Part shown: piece after piece, positions 1 to 8,411 of the stretch
How the letters are laid out: each line of letters begins with the position of its first letter
Numbering within the stretch: the first letter of the stretch is position 1
Source of the DNA: a virus
IMG/VR virus record: IMGVR_UViG_3300038429_000195
Coordinates: 1 to 64,000 of that record
Direction: 5' to 3' (one strand)
DNA length: 64,000 bases
Notes under the pieces: generated by a model
Told to the model about the DNA's origin: nothing
Seen by the model: the letters and a program-made list of their open reading frames with translations, nothing else
Databases searched by the model: none
Made by a program: the position numbers and the translations under genes

Positions 1-161
1 CAAGAACTAGAAATCTGAATAGAACTTGACCAATAGCTTGAAGTCAAAGCATAGCTTGAAGAAATTGATGAACTTGCATAGCTCGCAGAAATTGCATTGG
101 ATATTGAACCTGTCCAAGACCCCGATAAAATTCTTTTTTGCCAATCTAATGTTATAGCCAT
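1..161 (-). CDS. Ser/Ala-repeat tail fibre protein, N-terminal part (cut by window edge)
   Basis: An open frame starts at ATG 159-161 and runs off the left edge without a stop, giving 53 residues. It begins MAITLDWQKRILSGSW and then enters SASYASSSISSSYALTSS-type repeats. The DWQ-x-x-L-x-G-x-W-x-G module followed by a Ser/Tyr/Trp stalk is the same as two internal modules of the 1496-aa fibre just upstream, so this is a related adhesin. The start lies 14 nt after the upstream stop and has an AGGA sequence about 9-12 nt before the ATG. That supports co-transcription with the upstream fibre gene. The C-terminal tip, which would show the binding specificity, is outside the window. Confidence 0.75.
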   Translation of the reverse strand, partial: MAITLDWQKRILSGSWTGSISNAISASYASSSISSSYALTSSYWSSSIQISSS

Positions 162-175
162 AAATTTATTTCCTT

Positions 176-3100
176 TTATTTTATACGAATTATCCAGACA
201 ACTTCATAATAAGATGGAAGTATGCTTATGGTTGTATTATCTGTTGAACCGTTTGCACTGCAAGGACTTGACCCTGCGGCATTCTGATTAAATGTTATAT
301 TATGATAGTGTGTATTGGTATCACTTCCACCCGTTCCACCCGAAGTTGTTGAACCTCTTAAAAATCTTTGGGTTTGAGCACCAGAACCATTTAAGTTTGA
401 TATTGTTGATCCACTATAAGGACTTTGTGGGTCGGTAATTGTTTGACCATTACATTGAACAAAATTACTTGGTAAAGCAGGTGTTCCACTCAAATTTTGC
501 AACCAAGCCACTACACAACCAACAGGAACATCTCCCAATGAACTTGATGCCCAAGAAGCACTTACAGATGAACCACCACCCGGAGCCCACGAAGCACTTA
601 GAGCGTAACTTGAGGAAATTGATATATTTGACCAAGATGAACTAATAGATGAACTTGCCCAACTTGATGATGTTGCATTTGGATTATCTGTAAATGGAGC
701 ATAAGAAGCAGTTATAGCATAACTTGAACTAATAGAAGAAGAAGCCCAAGATGACGAATTACTTACATCGGGCATCGGAGCCCAAGAAGCAGTTATTGCA
801 TAACTTGACGAAATAGATGAAGATGCCCACGATGCACTTAAAGATTGGGAAGCGAATAAACTTGAAATTGATGAAGTAGCTAGATTTGCATTGGTGATAT
901 TACCAGTCCAAATTCCATCTGCTAACATATTATTTTGCCAATCTATTGATGGAACATAGAAAGTTTTACCAAATCCATTCGTTACATTTATCCATTGAAG
1001 TGAAGCCGGCAATTTAGAAGATGTCCAATTGATACCATCTGAGCTATATGATGAGGTTGCAGTATTGATTGTGACAGCTACAAATTTTCCATTTCCATAG
1101 GTAACACTACTCCAAAACAGTGAAGCAGGCATTCTGGAAGATGTCCAATTAATACCATCGGAACTATAAGAGGCAGTTAGAGAATTTCTTGCAACAGCTA
1201 CATAAGTTCCATTACCATAAGTAACACTTTCCCAGAGACGTGAAAGAGGCATTGTAGAAGATGTCCAATTGATACCGTCATAACTGTAAGCTCCTGAAAT
1301 AGAATTGTATGCAACTATAACAAATTTCCCATTTCCATACGTTATATTTTGCCAATTAAGAGAAGCAGGCATAGCAGAAGCAGTCCAATTTATACCATCA
1401 GAACTATAAGACCCCGTATTAGAACCTACAGCGACTGTTACAAATACTCCATTTCCGTAAGCCACACTCTGCCAATTAAGAGTAGCAGGCATTGAAGAAG
1501 ATATCCAGTTAATTCCATCATAACTATAAGCTCCTACATTAGAATTATACGCAACTGCTACGAATGTTCCATTTCCATAAGTAATTCCATCCCATTGAAG
1601 AGAAGCAGGCATAGCAGAAGCAGTCCAATTTATACCGTCATAACTATATGAAGATGTAGAGCTGCTATTTGATACAGCTACAAATTTTTTGTTTCCATAT
1701 GCAGCATATGACCAAATAAGCGGAGCGGGCATTATAGAAGCAGTCCAATTTATACCGTCATAACTATATGAAGATGTAAAAGTACTATTTGTAACTGATA
1801 CAAACATCGATTGACTAGTGGCTAAACAAAGTAAACCATTACCAGAATCTATAGTTGAAGAAGATATATAACTACAACTTGTTACATTTGTTGGTGTTGG
1901 TGCCCAAGAAGCAGTTATAGCATAACTACTTGAAGTTGAATTGTTTGACCAACTTGAAGTTCCAGTCAAAGAACCTATTATAACACCATTTTGTATATTA
2001 GTAAGACCCCAAAGATTTAAAGATGCAGAAGGACCATTTCCAGCATTGGTTACTTGAGTAAATTGTAAAGAAAGATAACTCGGAAAAATACTACTACCAG
2101 TCCAATATCCAGACCCCGAAGATATGGAACCATAATTTTGATTATAAAACATATTTTGCTCAGCATTAAACTGAGCTTTTTTTACACTTGATAAGAACCA
2201 ATCATTTTGAATACCAATATCAAAACCACTACAAAATTCATTATAATTATATGAATATTGATGGTAGGGAACTTGATAATATGGTCGTTGAGGATTTGCA
2301 ATTGCATAAATACCTCCTGCGCAACTAACCATATGGCATCCCTCAATAACTATTTCTTGACGAACTGCATCCAATATTGCTGAACCCAAACTGAATACAC
2401 TGCTTGATGGTGAATATGAAGTTCCAACTATATCACCACCACTACCAGTATTATACTGTCCAAATCCACCAAAATCACTATTAACAATTCTAGCATGGTC
2501 ACAATTCAAATATAATCCTATTGCACCTCCTGAAAAAATACAATGATTTTCCACAATAAGTGCATTATCTCCACCTGCATCCGCCCACAAACAAATTAAA
2601 GAAGGTGGAATATTAGCAGGTACACCCAATTGTATAGAAGAACCAGCTACACGACCATTTTGTAAAGAATAAGAATTACCAAATGCACAATTATTAAATT
2701 CACATTGATTAAAACCAATAGCATAAACAACTGCACATTGTTGTTCCCAACACCAGAATCCGATATCATATGCACTAAAATTTACCCACGCATTATCATT
2801 TTGACCCGTAGTTCCAATAGTGATAAAAGCAGAAGCAGTATTAGGATTACTAGAACTAATTGCATTTGTACCTGTATAAATTATTTGAGTATTAAATTTT
2901 CCAGCACCTTCAATGACGTAATTAACAGGATAACCCGGTCCTCTAGTGCTATTTGGCAAAGTAATATTTGGAACAGAGAAAGAAATGGGGCTATTACAAT
3001 TATATGTACCGGGAGCAAATACTAATTTACTCCCAACTGGAACACTACCACTCAACAAATCCATATTAGCAAAATTAATAGGGTCATTAATAGCGGCTTG

Positions 3101-4666
3101 AATCATTGGTGAACAATCACTACCGGAAAAAATTTTGAAACCACTGCTAGTTCCATTCATATCTACACAATACATTGGCTGTGGATATGCATAGAGATGT
3201 ATAACAGGTTCAGTAGTAAAACCAGCAAAAGAAGCAGTATCAGCTATCAAAGCTACATCAGAAACTAATGATAATGATGAAATATTTGCATAAGAGGAAG
3301 ATATAGCATTGAAAATTGTACCCTTCCAAAGACCATCTGATAATATTTGATTTTGCCAATCAATAGAAATATTGTTACTATTGTTATTACCATCATTATT
3401 TCCATAAACTACATTAAACCAACCAGACAAATTAACAGGCATCACGGAGGCAGTCCAATTGACACCATCATAACTATAAGCTGTATCTGGTGTATCTGCA
3501 ATTGCTACAAATTTTCCATTTCCATAAGCTACACCAATCCAGAAAAGTCCAGAACCAGACAAAGGCATTGGAGTAGAGTACCAAGTAATTCCATCATAAC
3601 TATATGCTGCAATATCACCACTATCTTCAACTGTCACAAATTTGCCATTCCCATAAATTACACTATTCCAACAATATATTCCGGGCATTACAGAAGCCGT
3701 CCAATGAATTCCGTCATAACTATAAGCTCCTGTATTAGAAGTGTTTGGAACTACTACAAATTTTCCATTTCCATAACATACATTAGTCCAATAAATGGGT
3801 GGAACTCCCGGCATTACAGAAGCCGTCCAATGAATTCCGTCATAACTATAACTCGATGTATTGGACCCATCATACGTAACTGCCACAAATTTATCATTTC
3901 CATAACACACAGAATACCATTCAAGAGAATCAGGCATTACAGAGGCTGACCAATTTATTCCATCTGAACTATAAGATGCAGTATTAACAAAATTATCTGC
4001 AACAGCTACATATTTACCATTTCCATAAGCTACACTAGCCCAATAAAGTGAAGAGCCACCGGGCATGATAGATGATGACCAATGAATACCGTCATAACTA
4101 TAAGCTGATGCACTACCATTGGTATTATAATATGCAACGGCTACATATTTACCATTTCCATAAATTAAACCATCCCAACCAAAATCACCGGGCATTGTAA
4201 CAACGTTCCAGTTAATACCATTTAAGCTATAAACTGCGGTATGAGAACCCTCTATGGTTGCTACAAATTTACCACTGCTATAAAGATAACTGTTACTTGA
4301 ATCTATATTTGGAGTACTAATAAAAGAAGCTGATACGATTGAACCACTAAAATAACTCGCACTAATCGAAGATGATGCCCATGATGCAGATATAGCTGAC
4401 GTTACTGAAGAAGTTATTGAAGAAGTAACATATGTCACTGAGGAAGTAGCAGCGTATGAAGCTGTTATTGCAAAGAAAGAATAAGAAGCAGTTTGATCTT
4501 GAGTAACAATGATATTACCAATTGAAGATGTCGGAATCCCCGCAATAACATATCCAAGACCATCTAAAAAATAAGTGGTAGAACCTGTATCAGCATATCG
4601 TTGGACTACATCTTGGTAAGATTTAGAAATATACTGATTGGTAAAATCACGACTAGGAAATTGCAT
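176..4666 (-). CDS. Large modular tail fibre/adhesin: two propellers, beta-helix, tail-collar tip
   Basis: 1496 aa. Modules in order: an N-terminal attachment-like segment (about 1-60, MQFPSRDFTNQYISKSYQ); Ser/Ala stalk repeats; seven YSYDGIHW..MP..W..VAYGNGKFVAV repeats (about 139-422); a DWQ module (about 436); a right-handed beta-helix/pectate-lyase-like region with FAPGTYNC (about 490-845); seven more YSYDGINW repeats of 40 residues (about 935-1235); a second DWQ module; SSSYAITASWA stalk repeats; and a C-terminal phage tail-collar domain (about 1375-1496) with PVGCVVAW, FVQCNGQ, RFLRG, a Gly/His loop and a final YYEVVWIIRIK. Seven repeats per cluster fits seven-bladed beta-propellers. 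The collar domain is typical of T4 gp12-like receptor-binding fibres. The role is therefore host-surface recognition, perhaps with polysaccharide binding or cleavage by the beta-helix. No catalytic residues were assigned. It follows the 4680..5279 gene by 13 nt. Confidence 0.85.
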   Translation of the reverse strand: MQFPSRDFTNQYISKSYQDVVQRYADTGSTTYFLDGLGYVIAGIPTSSIGNIIVTQDQTASYSFFAITASYAATSSVTYVTSSITSSVTSAISASWASSSISASYFSGSIVSASFISTPNIDSSNSYLYSSGKFVATIEGSHTAVYSLNGINWNVVTMPGDFGWDGLIYGNGKYVAVAYYNTNGSASAYSYDGIHWSSSIMPGGSSLYWASVAYGNGKYVAVADNFVNTASYSSDGINWSASVMPDSLEWYSVCYGNDKFVAVTYDGSNTSSYSYDGIHWTASVMPGVPPIYWTNVCYGNGKFVVVPNTSNTGAYSYDGIHWTASVMPGIYCWNSVIYGNGKFVTVEDSGDIAAYSYDGITWYSTPMPLSGSGLFWIGVAYGNGKFVAIADTPDTAYSYDGVNWTASVMPVNLSGWFNVVYGNNDGNNNSNNISIDWQNQILSDGLWKGTIFNAISSSYANISSLSLVSDVALIADTASFAGFTTEPVIHLYAYPQPMYCVDMNGTSSGFKIFSGSDCSPMIQAAINDPINFANMDLLSGSVPVGSKLVFAPGTYNCNSPISFSVPNITLPNSTRGPGYPVNYVIEGAGKFNTQIIYTGTNAISSSNPNTASAFITIGTTGQNDNAWVNFSAYDIGFWCWEQQCAVVYAIGFNQCEFNNCAFGNSYSLQNGRVAGSSIQLGVPANIPPSLICLWADAGGDNALIVENHCIFSGGAIGLYLNCDHARIVNSDFGGFGQYNTGSGGDIVGTSYSPSSSVFSLGSAILDAVRQEIVIEGCHMVSCAGGIYAIANPQRPYYQVPYHQYSYNYNEFCSGFDIGIQNDWFLSSVKKAQFNAEQNMFYNQNYGSISSGSGYWTGSSIFPSYLSLQFTQVTNAGNGPSASLNLWGLTNIQNGVIIGSLTGTSSWSNNSTSSSYAITASWAPTPTNVTSCSYISSSTIDSGNGLLCLATSQSMFVSVTNSTFTSSYSYDGINWTASIMPAPLIWSYAAYGNKKFVAVSNSSSTSSYSYDGINWTASAMPASLQWDGITYGNGTFVAVAYNSNVGAYSYDGINWISSSMPATLNWQSVAYGNGVFVTVAVGSNTGSYSSDGINWTASAMPASLNWQNITYGNGKFVIVAYNSISGAYSYDGINWTSSTMPLSRLWESVTYGNGTYVAVARNSLTASYSSDGINWTSSRMPASLFWSSVTYGNGKFVAVTINTATSSYSSDGINWTSSKLPASLQWINVTNGFGKTFYVPSIDWQNNMLADGIWTGNITNANLATSSISSLFASQSLSASWASSSISSSYAITASWAPMPDVSNSSSWASSSISSSYAITASYAPFTDNPNATSSSWASSSISSSWSNISISSSYALSASWAPGGGSSVSASWASSSLGDVPVGCVVAWLQNLSGTPALPSNFVQCNGQTITDPQSPYSGSTISNLNGSGAQTQRFLRGSTTSGGTGGSDTNTHYHNITFNQNAAGSSPCSANGSTDNTTISILPSYYEVVWIIRIK
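961..1800 (-). repeat. Seven tandem 120-bp repeats encoding propeller blades
   Basis: Equivalent sites (tccaatt.ataccatc, encoding DGINW) recur exactly every 120 bp near 1024, 1144, 1264, 1384, 1504, 1624 and 1744. Each unit encodes one 40-residue blade. Some neighbouring units are nearly identical at DNA level, for example those starting near 1621 and 1741, which suggests recent duplication or gene conversion. Confidence 0.85.
3420..4260 (-). repeat. Second set of seven propeller-blade repeats, less regular
   Basis: Seven units encoding YS.DGI.W....MP....W..V.YGN.KFV.V recur with a period of roughly 114-126 bp. They are homologous to the 961-1800 array but vary in length through MPG/MPV loop insertions. 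This looks like an older or more diversified copy of the same blade array. Confidence 0.75.
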
Positions 4667-4679
4667 ATATAACCTATAA

Positions 4680-5279
4680 TTATCTTAAGAAGTTATCTAT
4701 TCCCTTTAAAATCACCCTAGCATGATAATTATATTCTGGATTAGCCTTGAAATATTCCTTTAAGATTTGAATAAATTCTTTTTGCTTTTTTTGGAAATTT
4801 CTCTTTTTTATACCAAACTGTTCACAAATTATTGCTATTTCTTTTTTTGGAATAAAAACATTAATGCCTTTTCTTTTTGATGGTGAGATAATATCAGATG
4901 GGGTTCCCTTTACATAATTTAAAATTGGATGTGTTTTAAGTTTAACAAGAGGTTTAAAAGATTGTTTTTGTTCATTGACCTTAACTTTTACAGATGTGTG
5001 TTCTTCAACTATAAAATCCGATTCCCAAGGCTTGAAATAAGTATCTTCCACAATCACTTCAAGATGCATATTACCACGGGTATTTTCATCTAATATTCCT
5101 TTTAACCGTTTAATAGGGATAATACATTTATCACCATTTAATTGACCATTGAATATCAAGTTTGGTCCAGTAGTTGATTCCACAATCAATCGTGTTATAG
5201 AATTTTTTAATGAGGCATTTTTAACATCTATCTCACACTCAAAGTTCTCATTTTTATCAGTGTATAATTTATATGACAT
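4680..5279 (-). CDS. Conserved hypothetical protein, possible virion component
   Basis: 199 aa. No catalytic motif was recognised. The N-terminal ~90 residues look beta-rich (IDVKNASLKNSITRLIVES, FNGQLNGDKCIIPIKRLKG), resembling a small immunoglobulin-like or beta-sandwich fold. The C-terminal third is lysine-rich and helical (KKRNFQKKQKEFIQILKEYF). It starts 3 nt after the stop of 5283..5630, with AAAGGA upstream of its ATG, and is followed 13 nt later by the large tail fibre. Co-transcription with the fibre suggests a structural or assembly role, which is an inference only. Confidence 0.6.
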   Translation of the reverse strand: MSYKLYTDKNENFECEIDVKNASLKNSITRLIVESTTGPNLIFNGQLNGDKCIIPIKRLKGILDENTRGNMHLEVIVEDTYFKPWESDFIVEEHTSVKVKVNEQKQSFKPLVKLKTHPILNYVKGTPSDIISPSKRKGINVFIPKKEIAIICEQFGIKKRNFQKKQKEFIQILKEYFKANPEYNYHARVILKGIDNFLR

Positions 5280-5282
5280 TTT

Positions 5283-5630
5283 TTATTCCTTTAATTTAAT
5301 ATCAATATCAGAAACAGCTTTTACAACCAATTTAATATCATTAGCTGTCACCTTAAAATCTTTCTTCATTTTTTCTTCGTTATACTCAACTCCTTTTACT
5401 TTACAAATAAGTTTTATCAACCGCCTTCTTTTATTTTGCTTTTCTTGGTCTTCACCAGCTCTATACGGACTCCAAGGTTCTTCAAGCCACGGCTGAACCA
5501 ATGTAGCTGCATCTACTCCCAGTGGATTGCCAGCTAAAATTTCAGCTACCAACAAACATTCTGACCATTCCCAATTGGCGTTTTTCCATAAAACGTCTGT
5601 AAATCCCCATATATAACAAATCTGGCTCAT
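5283..5630 (-). CDS. Conserved hypothetical protein
   Basis: 115 aa. The N-terminal half is Trp-rich (WGFTDVLWKNANWEWSEC) and contains a PWLEEPWSPYR segment. The C-terminal half is lysine-rich. The family was not recognised. A TATTTATA octamer lies 2 nt before the ATG, so this may begin a transcription unit running through 4680..5279 into the large tail fibre. Confidence 0.6.
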   Translation of the reverse strand: MSQICYIWGFTDVLWKNANWEWSECLLVAEILAGNPLGVDAATLVQPWLEEPWSPYRAGEDQEKQNKRRRLIKLICKVKGVEYNEEKMKKDFKVTANDIKLVVKAVSDIDIKLKE

Positions 5631-5632
5631 AT

Positions 5633-5640
5633 TATAAATA
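5633..5640 (-). promoter_or_regulatory. Late-promoter-like octamer TATTTATA
   Basis: Minus-strand TATTTATA ends 2 nt before the start codon of 5283..5630. It belongs to the recurring set described in the findings. Confidence 0.45.
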
Positions 5641-5673
5641 TATTATCCGTTAATCATACATTAAAATTAGATA

Positions 5674-5955
5674 TTATTTTCCAAGATACTTTTTGACCCA
5701 AGGTGATAGAGGAAATCTATGAGGTTTTGATACTTTTATTATTTGTTCATCTGTGGCTTCTAATGGACTGATTGACCCTCTAAACATAATAAGATACTTA
5801 TTTTGTCGTTTACCTACAATTATTGCTGGAAGATTATCAAACCCCAATGGAGAATTAGGTCCTGTTAATGGACCCTTCCCAGTTGTAAGAACAAAATCTC
5901 CCACTTTTAAATTTTCACCTTGAAATTCAGTTAATAATGATTTAAGTTTAATCAT
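5674..5955 (-). CDS. Small protein with capsid-targeting-like N-terminus and SH3/KOW-like body
   Basis: 93 aa. It begins MIKLKSLLTE, a short helix ending in L-T-E, which fits the T4 gp21-type cleavage rule (L/I)-x-E; cleavage would release a body starting FQGENLKVGDFV. The body looks like a small beta-barrel (VGDFVLTTGKG, PAIIVGKRQNKYLIMF), similar to SH3 or KOW folds. The gene overlaps the end of 5948..7276 by 8 nt, so the two are translationally linked. I infer a small internal head protein. The fold call is tentative. Confidence 0.55.
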   Translation of the reverse strand: MIKLKSLLTEFQGENLKVGDFVLTTGKGPLTGPNSPLGFDNLPAIIVGKRQNKYLIMFRGSISPLEATDEQIIKVSKPHRFPLSPWVKKYLGK

Positions 5956-7276
5956 AATAGGTTATATTAAATGGTCCTTGTTTTGCCACATCACCGATTG
6001 CTTCAAATAAATTACTTCTTCTAGTCGCTAATATTTTTGTTTGTAAATATCTACGCAATGCTGCCAAGTGTTTACATAAGCCTTCACCATAATCATAAGC
6101 TGGTTTTGGTTTTCTATTAATACAACCGCTTAAACTGTCAGGTCCAATATCACTTGCACCTTTTTGAGTATCATTATAAGCAAATCTATACATGAAATCA
6201 GGACAACTACAATCAACTTTACACTCTAAATTCATAGCATCATCACTTCGTTCTACTCTACCTTTTAAGAATGTAATATGACCTTCAAATGGTTCATCAG
6301 TTACAGTGGTTTGTGGACTGGATTTATATCTGAAATTCCATTGTTCTAATCCCTCTTCAATACTAACAGGAATAGAGCGAACTCTTACATTTGCTGCACG
6401 TTCTTTTCTTTCAGGAGTTGTTAAAGCTAAAAGTTCTTTATAAGTCATTGTTTCTTTAAGAAATATTCCTTCCTGTAACAAATTTTCAATTCTTCCACTC
6501 GTATCATCTCTAATTGTGTCACAATTCTTTTCTATTGCAAAATTCTTCATTGCTTTTATTTTTTGTGGAGAAGGCGGAAATCCTTTTTTATAATTATATG
6601 TCAGAATATCACCATCAAAATAACCAACTTTGACAACTCTAACAAATCCCAATTCATACATTCTATTATAAACACCCACATCATCATAATCACCATAAGA
6701 TAATTTTTTTCCCATATTCTCTAAATAATTTCTTGCCCAATTTGCATGTCCTTCCCACGGAACTCTTTGAAACTGTAAATTTGGTTCTAACCAATAATAT
6801 TCATTCTCTTCTCTTTCGTTTAGAAGAATTTGTTGAACAATTTCTTTTAGAAGCAATTTTAATTCACTTCTTTTTATCAGTGTAGCATTCTCAAATACAA
6901 TGAATTTTGGACGCCCAGCGCCAAATGTATTAATTAGTTTTTGATAAAGTAATTGTGGTATGTCATCTTCTGATGGCCTTCTATTACCAAATTTTCTAAG
7001 TTCATGTGCAGGAAAAACCACAGATATTGTATTCTTTTTAGCATCATACCAACCTCTAAAATAATTTTCTCTATCAATACCAAAGTTGATACCATGCGTT
7101 TGTCCTTTTTTGTAGCGCAATATGTCATTTTTATAAATCCAACACCAATTTTTCCACGAAATATCTTCACCATCTTCATCTGACTGTCCTATTGACCAAT
7201 AAGAGAGAGCCAATGCTTCTTTTTCAGCATCTGACATATTATCATGATATGATTCCTTAAAAATAAAATCGGTCAT
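5948..7276 (-). CDS. Multi-domain protein with internal targeting-like helix and C-terminal SWIM-type zinc finger
   Basis: 442 aa. The N-terminal ~130 residues form one domain (YWSIGQSDEDGEDISWKNW, VVFPAHELRKFG). A linker with KRSELKLLLKEIVQQIL (about 135-155) matches the targeting-like module found at the N-termini of neighbouring proteins. A middle domain follows (GHANWARNYLENMG, MYELGFVRVVKV), then a second short helix near EGIFLKETMTYKELLALT. The C-terminal part has CSCPDF (about 357) and LCKHLAALRRYL (about 400), the CxC...CxH pattern of SWIM zinc fingers, known to bind nucleic acid or protein. Cleavage by the prohead protease could split it into two or three cargo proteins (inference). 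TATTTATA lies 5 nt before the ATG. Confidence 0.65.
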   Translation of the reverse strand: MTDFIFKESYHDNMSDAEKEALALSYWSIGQSDEDGEDISWKNWCWIYKNDILRYKKGQTHGINFGIDRENYFRGWYDAKKNTISVVFPAHELRKFGNRRPSEDDIPQLLYQKLINTFGAGRPKFIVFENATLIKRSELKLLLKEIVQQILLNEREENEYYWLEPNLQFQRVPWEGHANWARNYLENMGKKLSYGDYDDVGVYNRMYELGFVRVVKVGYFDGDILTYNYKKGFPPSPQKIKAMKNFAIEKNCDTIRDDTSGRIENLLQEGIFLKETMTYKELLALTTPERKERAANVRVRSIPVSIEEGLEQWNFRYKSSPQTTVTDEPFEGHITFLKGRVERSDDAMNLECKVDCSCPDFMYRFAYNDTQKGASDIGPDSLSGCINRKPKPAYDYGEGLCKHLAALRRYLQTKILATRRSNLFEAIGDVAKQGPFNITYYD

Positions 7277-7281
7277 ATTGA

Positions 7282-7289
7282 TATAAATA
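7282..7289 (-). promoter_or_regulatory. Late-promoter-like octamer TATTTATA
   Basis: Minus-strand TATTTATA lies 5 nt before the start codon of 5948..7276, in the 21-nt gap after 7298..7687. Confidence 0.45.
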
Positions 7290-7297
7290 TAAAAATT

Positions 7298-7687
7298 TTA
7301 AAGGTTAGTTGGAGTAGTTTTAACTATGGAATAATATACATCATTATTTTCACCATAATCATATACATCCTTTACTAAAATTCTTAAAATTTTCTCACCC
7401 GGTACATGCCATTTTCCATCAGGTGGACCAGCATGTTTTAACCCACCAAGACTGGTAGCTGCAAATACATTTCCCTTACTACTATGAAGTATAATCAACA
7501 ACCCTTTTGATATTGGATGAAAAATTGAAAATTGAATTGAATAATCAATAGGTAAACTCTGTACTATTTTCCATAGTTCTTCTTCATCATCAGGTATTAA
7601 CTTTTGTGGAGTTGGTTCACCAAACTGTTCTTTAAAAATACAATATACAATCTCTTTAATAAGTTGTTTAAGTTGACTTTGCTTCAT
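7298..7687 (-). CDS. Putative internal head protein with capsid-targeting-like N-terminus
   Basis: 129 aa. It begins MKQSQLKQLIKEIVYCIFKEQ, the clearest copy of the recurrent module (I-K-E at residues 10-12 as a possible gp21-type cut site). The rest looks like a compact alpha/beta domain (DDEEELWKIVQSLP, PISKGLLIILHSSKGNVFAA, KWHVPGEKILRILVKDVYDYG); the family was not recognised. TATTTATA lies 7 nt before the ATG, and a hairpin terminator separates it from the upstream fibre gene. It therefore probably forms its own late unit. Confidence 0.6.
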   Translation of the reverse strand: MKQSQLKQLIKEIVYCIFKEQFGEPTPQKLIPDDEEELWKIVQSLPIDYSIQFSIFHPISKGLLIILHSSKGNVFAATSLGGLKHAGPPDGKWHVPGEKILRILVKDVYDYGENNDVYYSIVKTTPTNL

Positions 7688-7694
7688 ATTCTAA

Positions 7695-7702
7695 TATAAA
7701 TA
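7695..7702 (-). promoter_or_regulatory. Late-promoter-like octamer TATTTATA
   Basis: Minus-strand TATTTATA lies 7 nt before the start of 7298..7687, just downstream of a terminator hairpin. That is the expected place for a new promoter. Confidence 0.5.
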
Positions 7703-7734
7703 TTCAATTTTTATTGAATAAATGCAAAAGAAAA

Positions 7735-7754
7735 GAGCCGAAGAAATTCGGCTC
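7735..7754 (-). terminator. Rho-independent terminator after short fibre gene
   Basis: An 8-bp perfect stem gagccgaa/ttcggctc encloses a 4-nt loop. On the minus strand it is followed by TTTTCTTTT. It lies about 20 nt after the stop of 7776..8330. Positions 7717-7740, covering the left arm and flank, are identical to 9319-9342 beside the capsid-gene terminator. Confidence 0.85.
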
Positions 7755-7775
7755 CTTTGTATTCAAATATTAAAA

Positions 7776-8330
7776 TTATTCTGCATTCACTTGAATTACA
7801 AAATTATTCCATGATGATAACCCACCTATAGGATTATCACCATAAGTAGTAGCTTTCCAAAGTGCCCAACTAGCTTCATAACCAACAGTACGATTAGTAG
7901 TCCTAACAGTAACAATATTTTCATTAATATTCCAAAAGATTTGACCAGTACTGGCACCACCCACGGTTGCTGCGCCATTAATAGTGCTAATATCTAACAA
8001 TGACCCTGATTGATAACCACTAGTCCCATCATTATTAATACACAAGATTCCTACTCCTGTTCTAAAAGGAATAAACGGTAACGAAATATTGTACATATAT
8101 GGTCCACTTGCAAATGACGCAGTAGTTGTATATCTCAAAACAGAGGTTGGTGGTGCCCAAGATGATGACATAGATGAACTTGCCCAAGAACATGAAATCT
8201 GTTGTTGTGTTAATAACGTCCAAGATGAGCTTATAGCATAGCTTGAACTAATTGATTGATCTGCAAATGAAGCAGATGTTAAAACTAAAGATGCTGAAGT
8301 ATCACATAAATGGATAGATAGATTTGTCAT
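7776..8330 (-). CDS. Short Ser/Ala-repeat fibre protein
   Basis: 184 aa. The N-terminus (MTNLSIHLCDTSASLVLTSA) leads into stalk repeats (SISSSYAISSSW, SCSWASSSMSSSW) up to about residue 65. A globular C-terminal domain of about 115 residues follows, with FIPFRTGVGILCINNDGT, WNINENIVTVRTTN and WNNFVIQVNAE. The layout of repeated stalk plus unique tip is the same as in 38337..39083 and 62247..63194, but the tip differs. It is probably a small virion-attached adhesin. It has an upstream octamer and its own downstream terminator, so it is a monocistronic unit. Confidence 0.7.
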   Translation of the reverse strand: MTNLSIHLCDTSASLVLTSASFADQSISSSYAISSSWTLLTQQQISCSWASSSMSSSWAPPTSVLRYTTTASFASGPYMYNISLPFIPFRTGVGILCINNDGTSGYQSGSLLDISTINGAATVGGASTGQIFWNINENIVTVRTTNRTVGYEASWALWKATTYGDNPIGGLSSWNNFVIQVNAE

Positions 8331-8364
8331 AATATTTTAACTGTTAAATATAACTTTATTGCAC

Positions 8365-8372
8365 TATAAATA
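8365..8372 (-). promoter_or_regulatory. Late-promoter-like octamer TATTTATA
   Basis: Minus-strand TATTTATA lies 34 nt before the start of 7776..8330, in the AT-rich 81-nt gap after the methyltransferase gene. Confidence 0.45.
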
Positions 8373-8411
8373 TCTAAAAATAAAATATTATTTCAAATTT
8401 CTTTCTTTATT

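Noticed and set aside
961-1800. Possible CRISPR array or satellite from the regular 120-bp period
   Set aside because: The repeats are in frame, encode propeller blades, have no spacer/repeat alternation and no cas genes nearby.
2705-3949. Plus-strand open frames across the large tail fibre
   Set aside because: They are shadows of a repetitive, stop-poor coding strand. They have Ile/Thr/Cys-rich, non-protein-like composition and no start signals.
176-4666. Diversity-generating retroelement target
   Set aside because: No reverse transcriptase, template repeat or accessory gene was seen anywhere in the window. Variation at blades would have to be recombinational.
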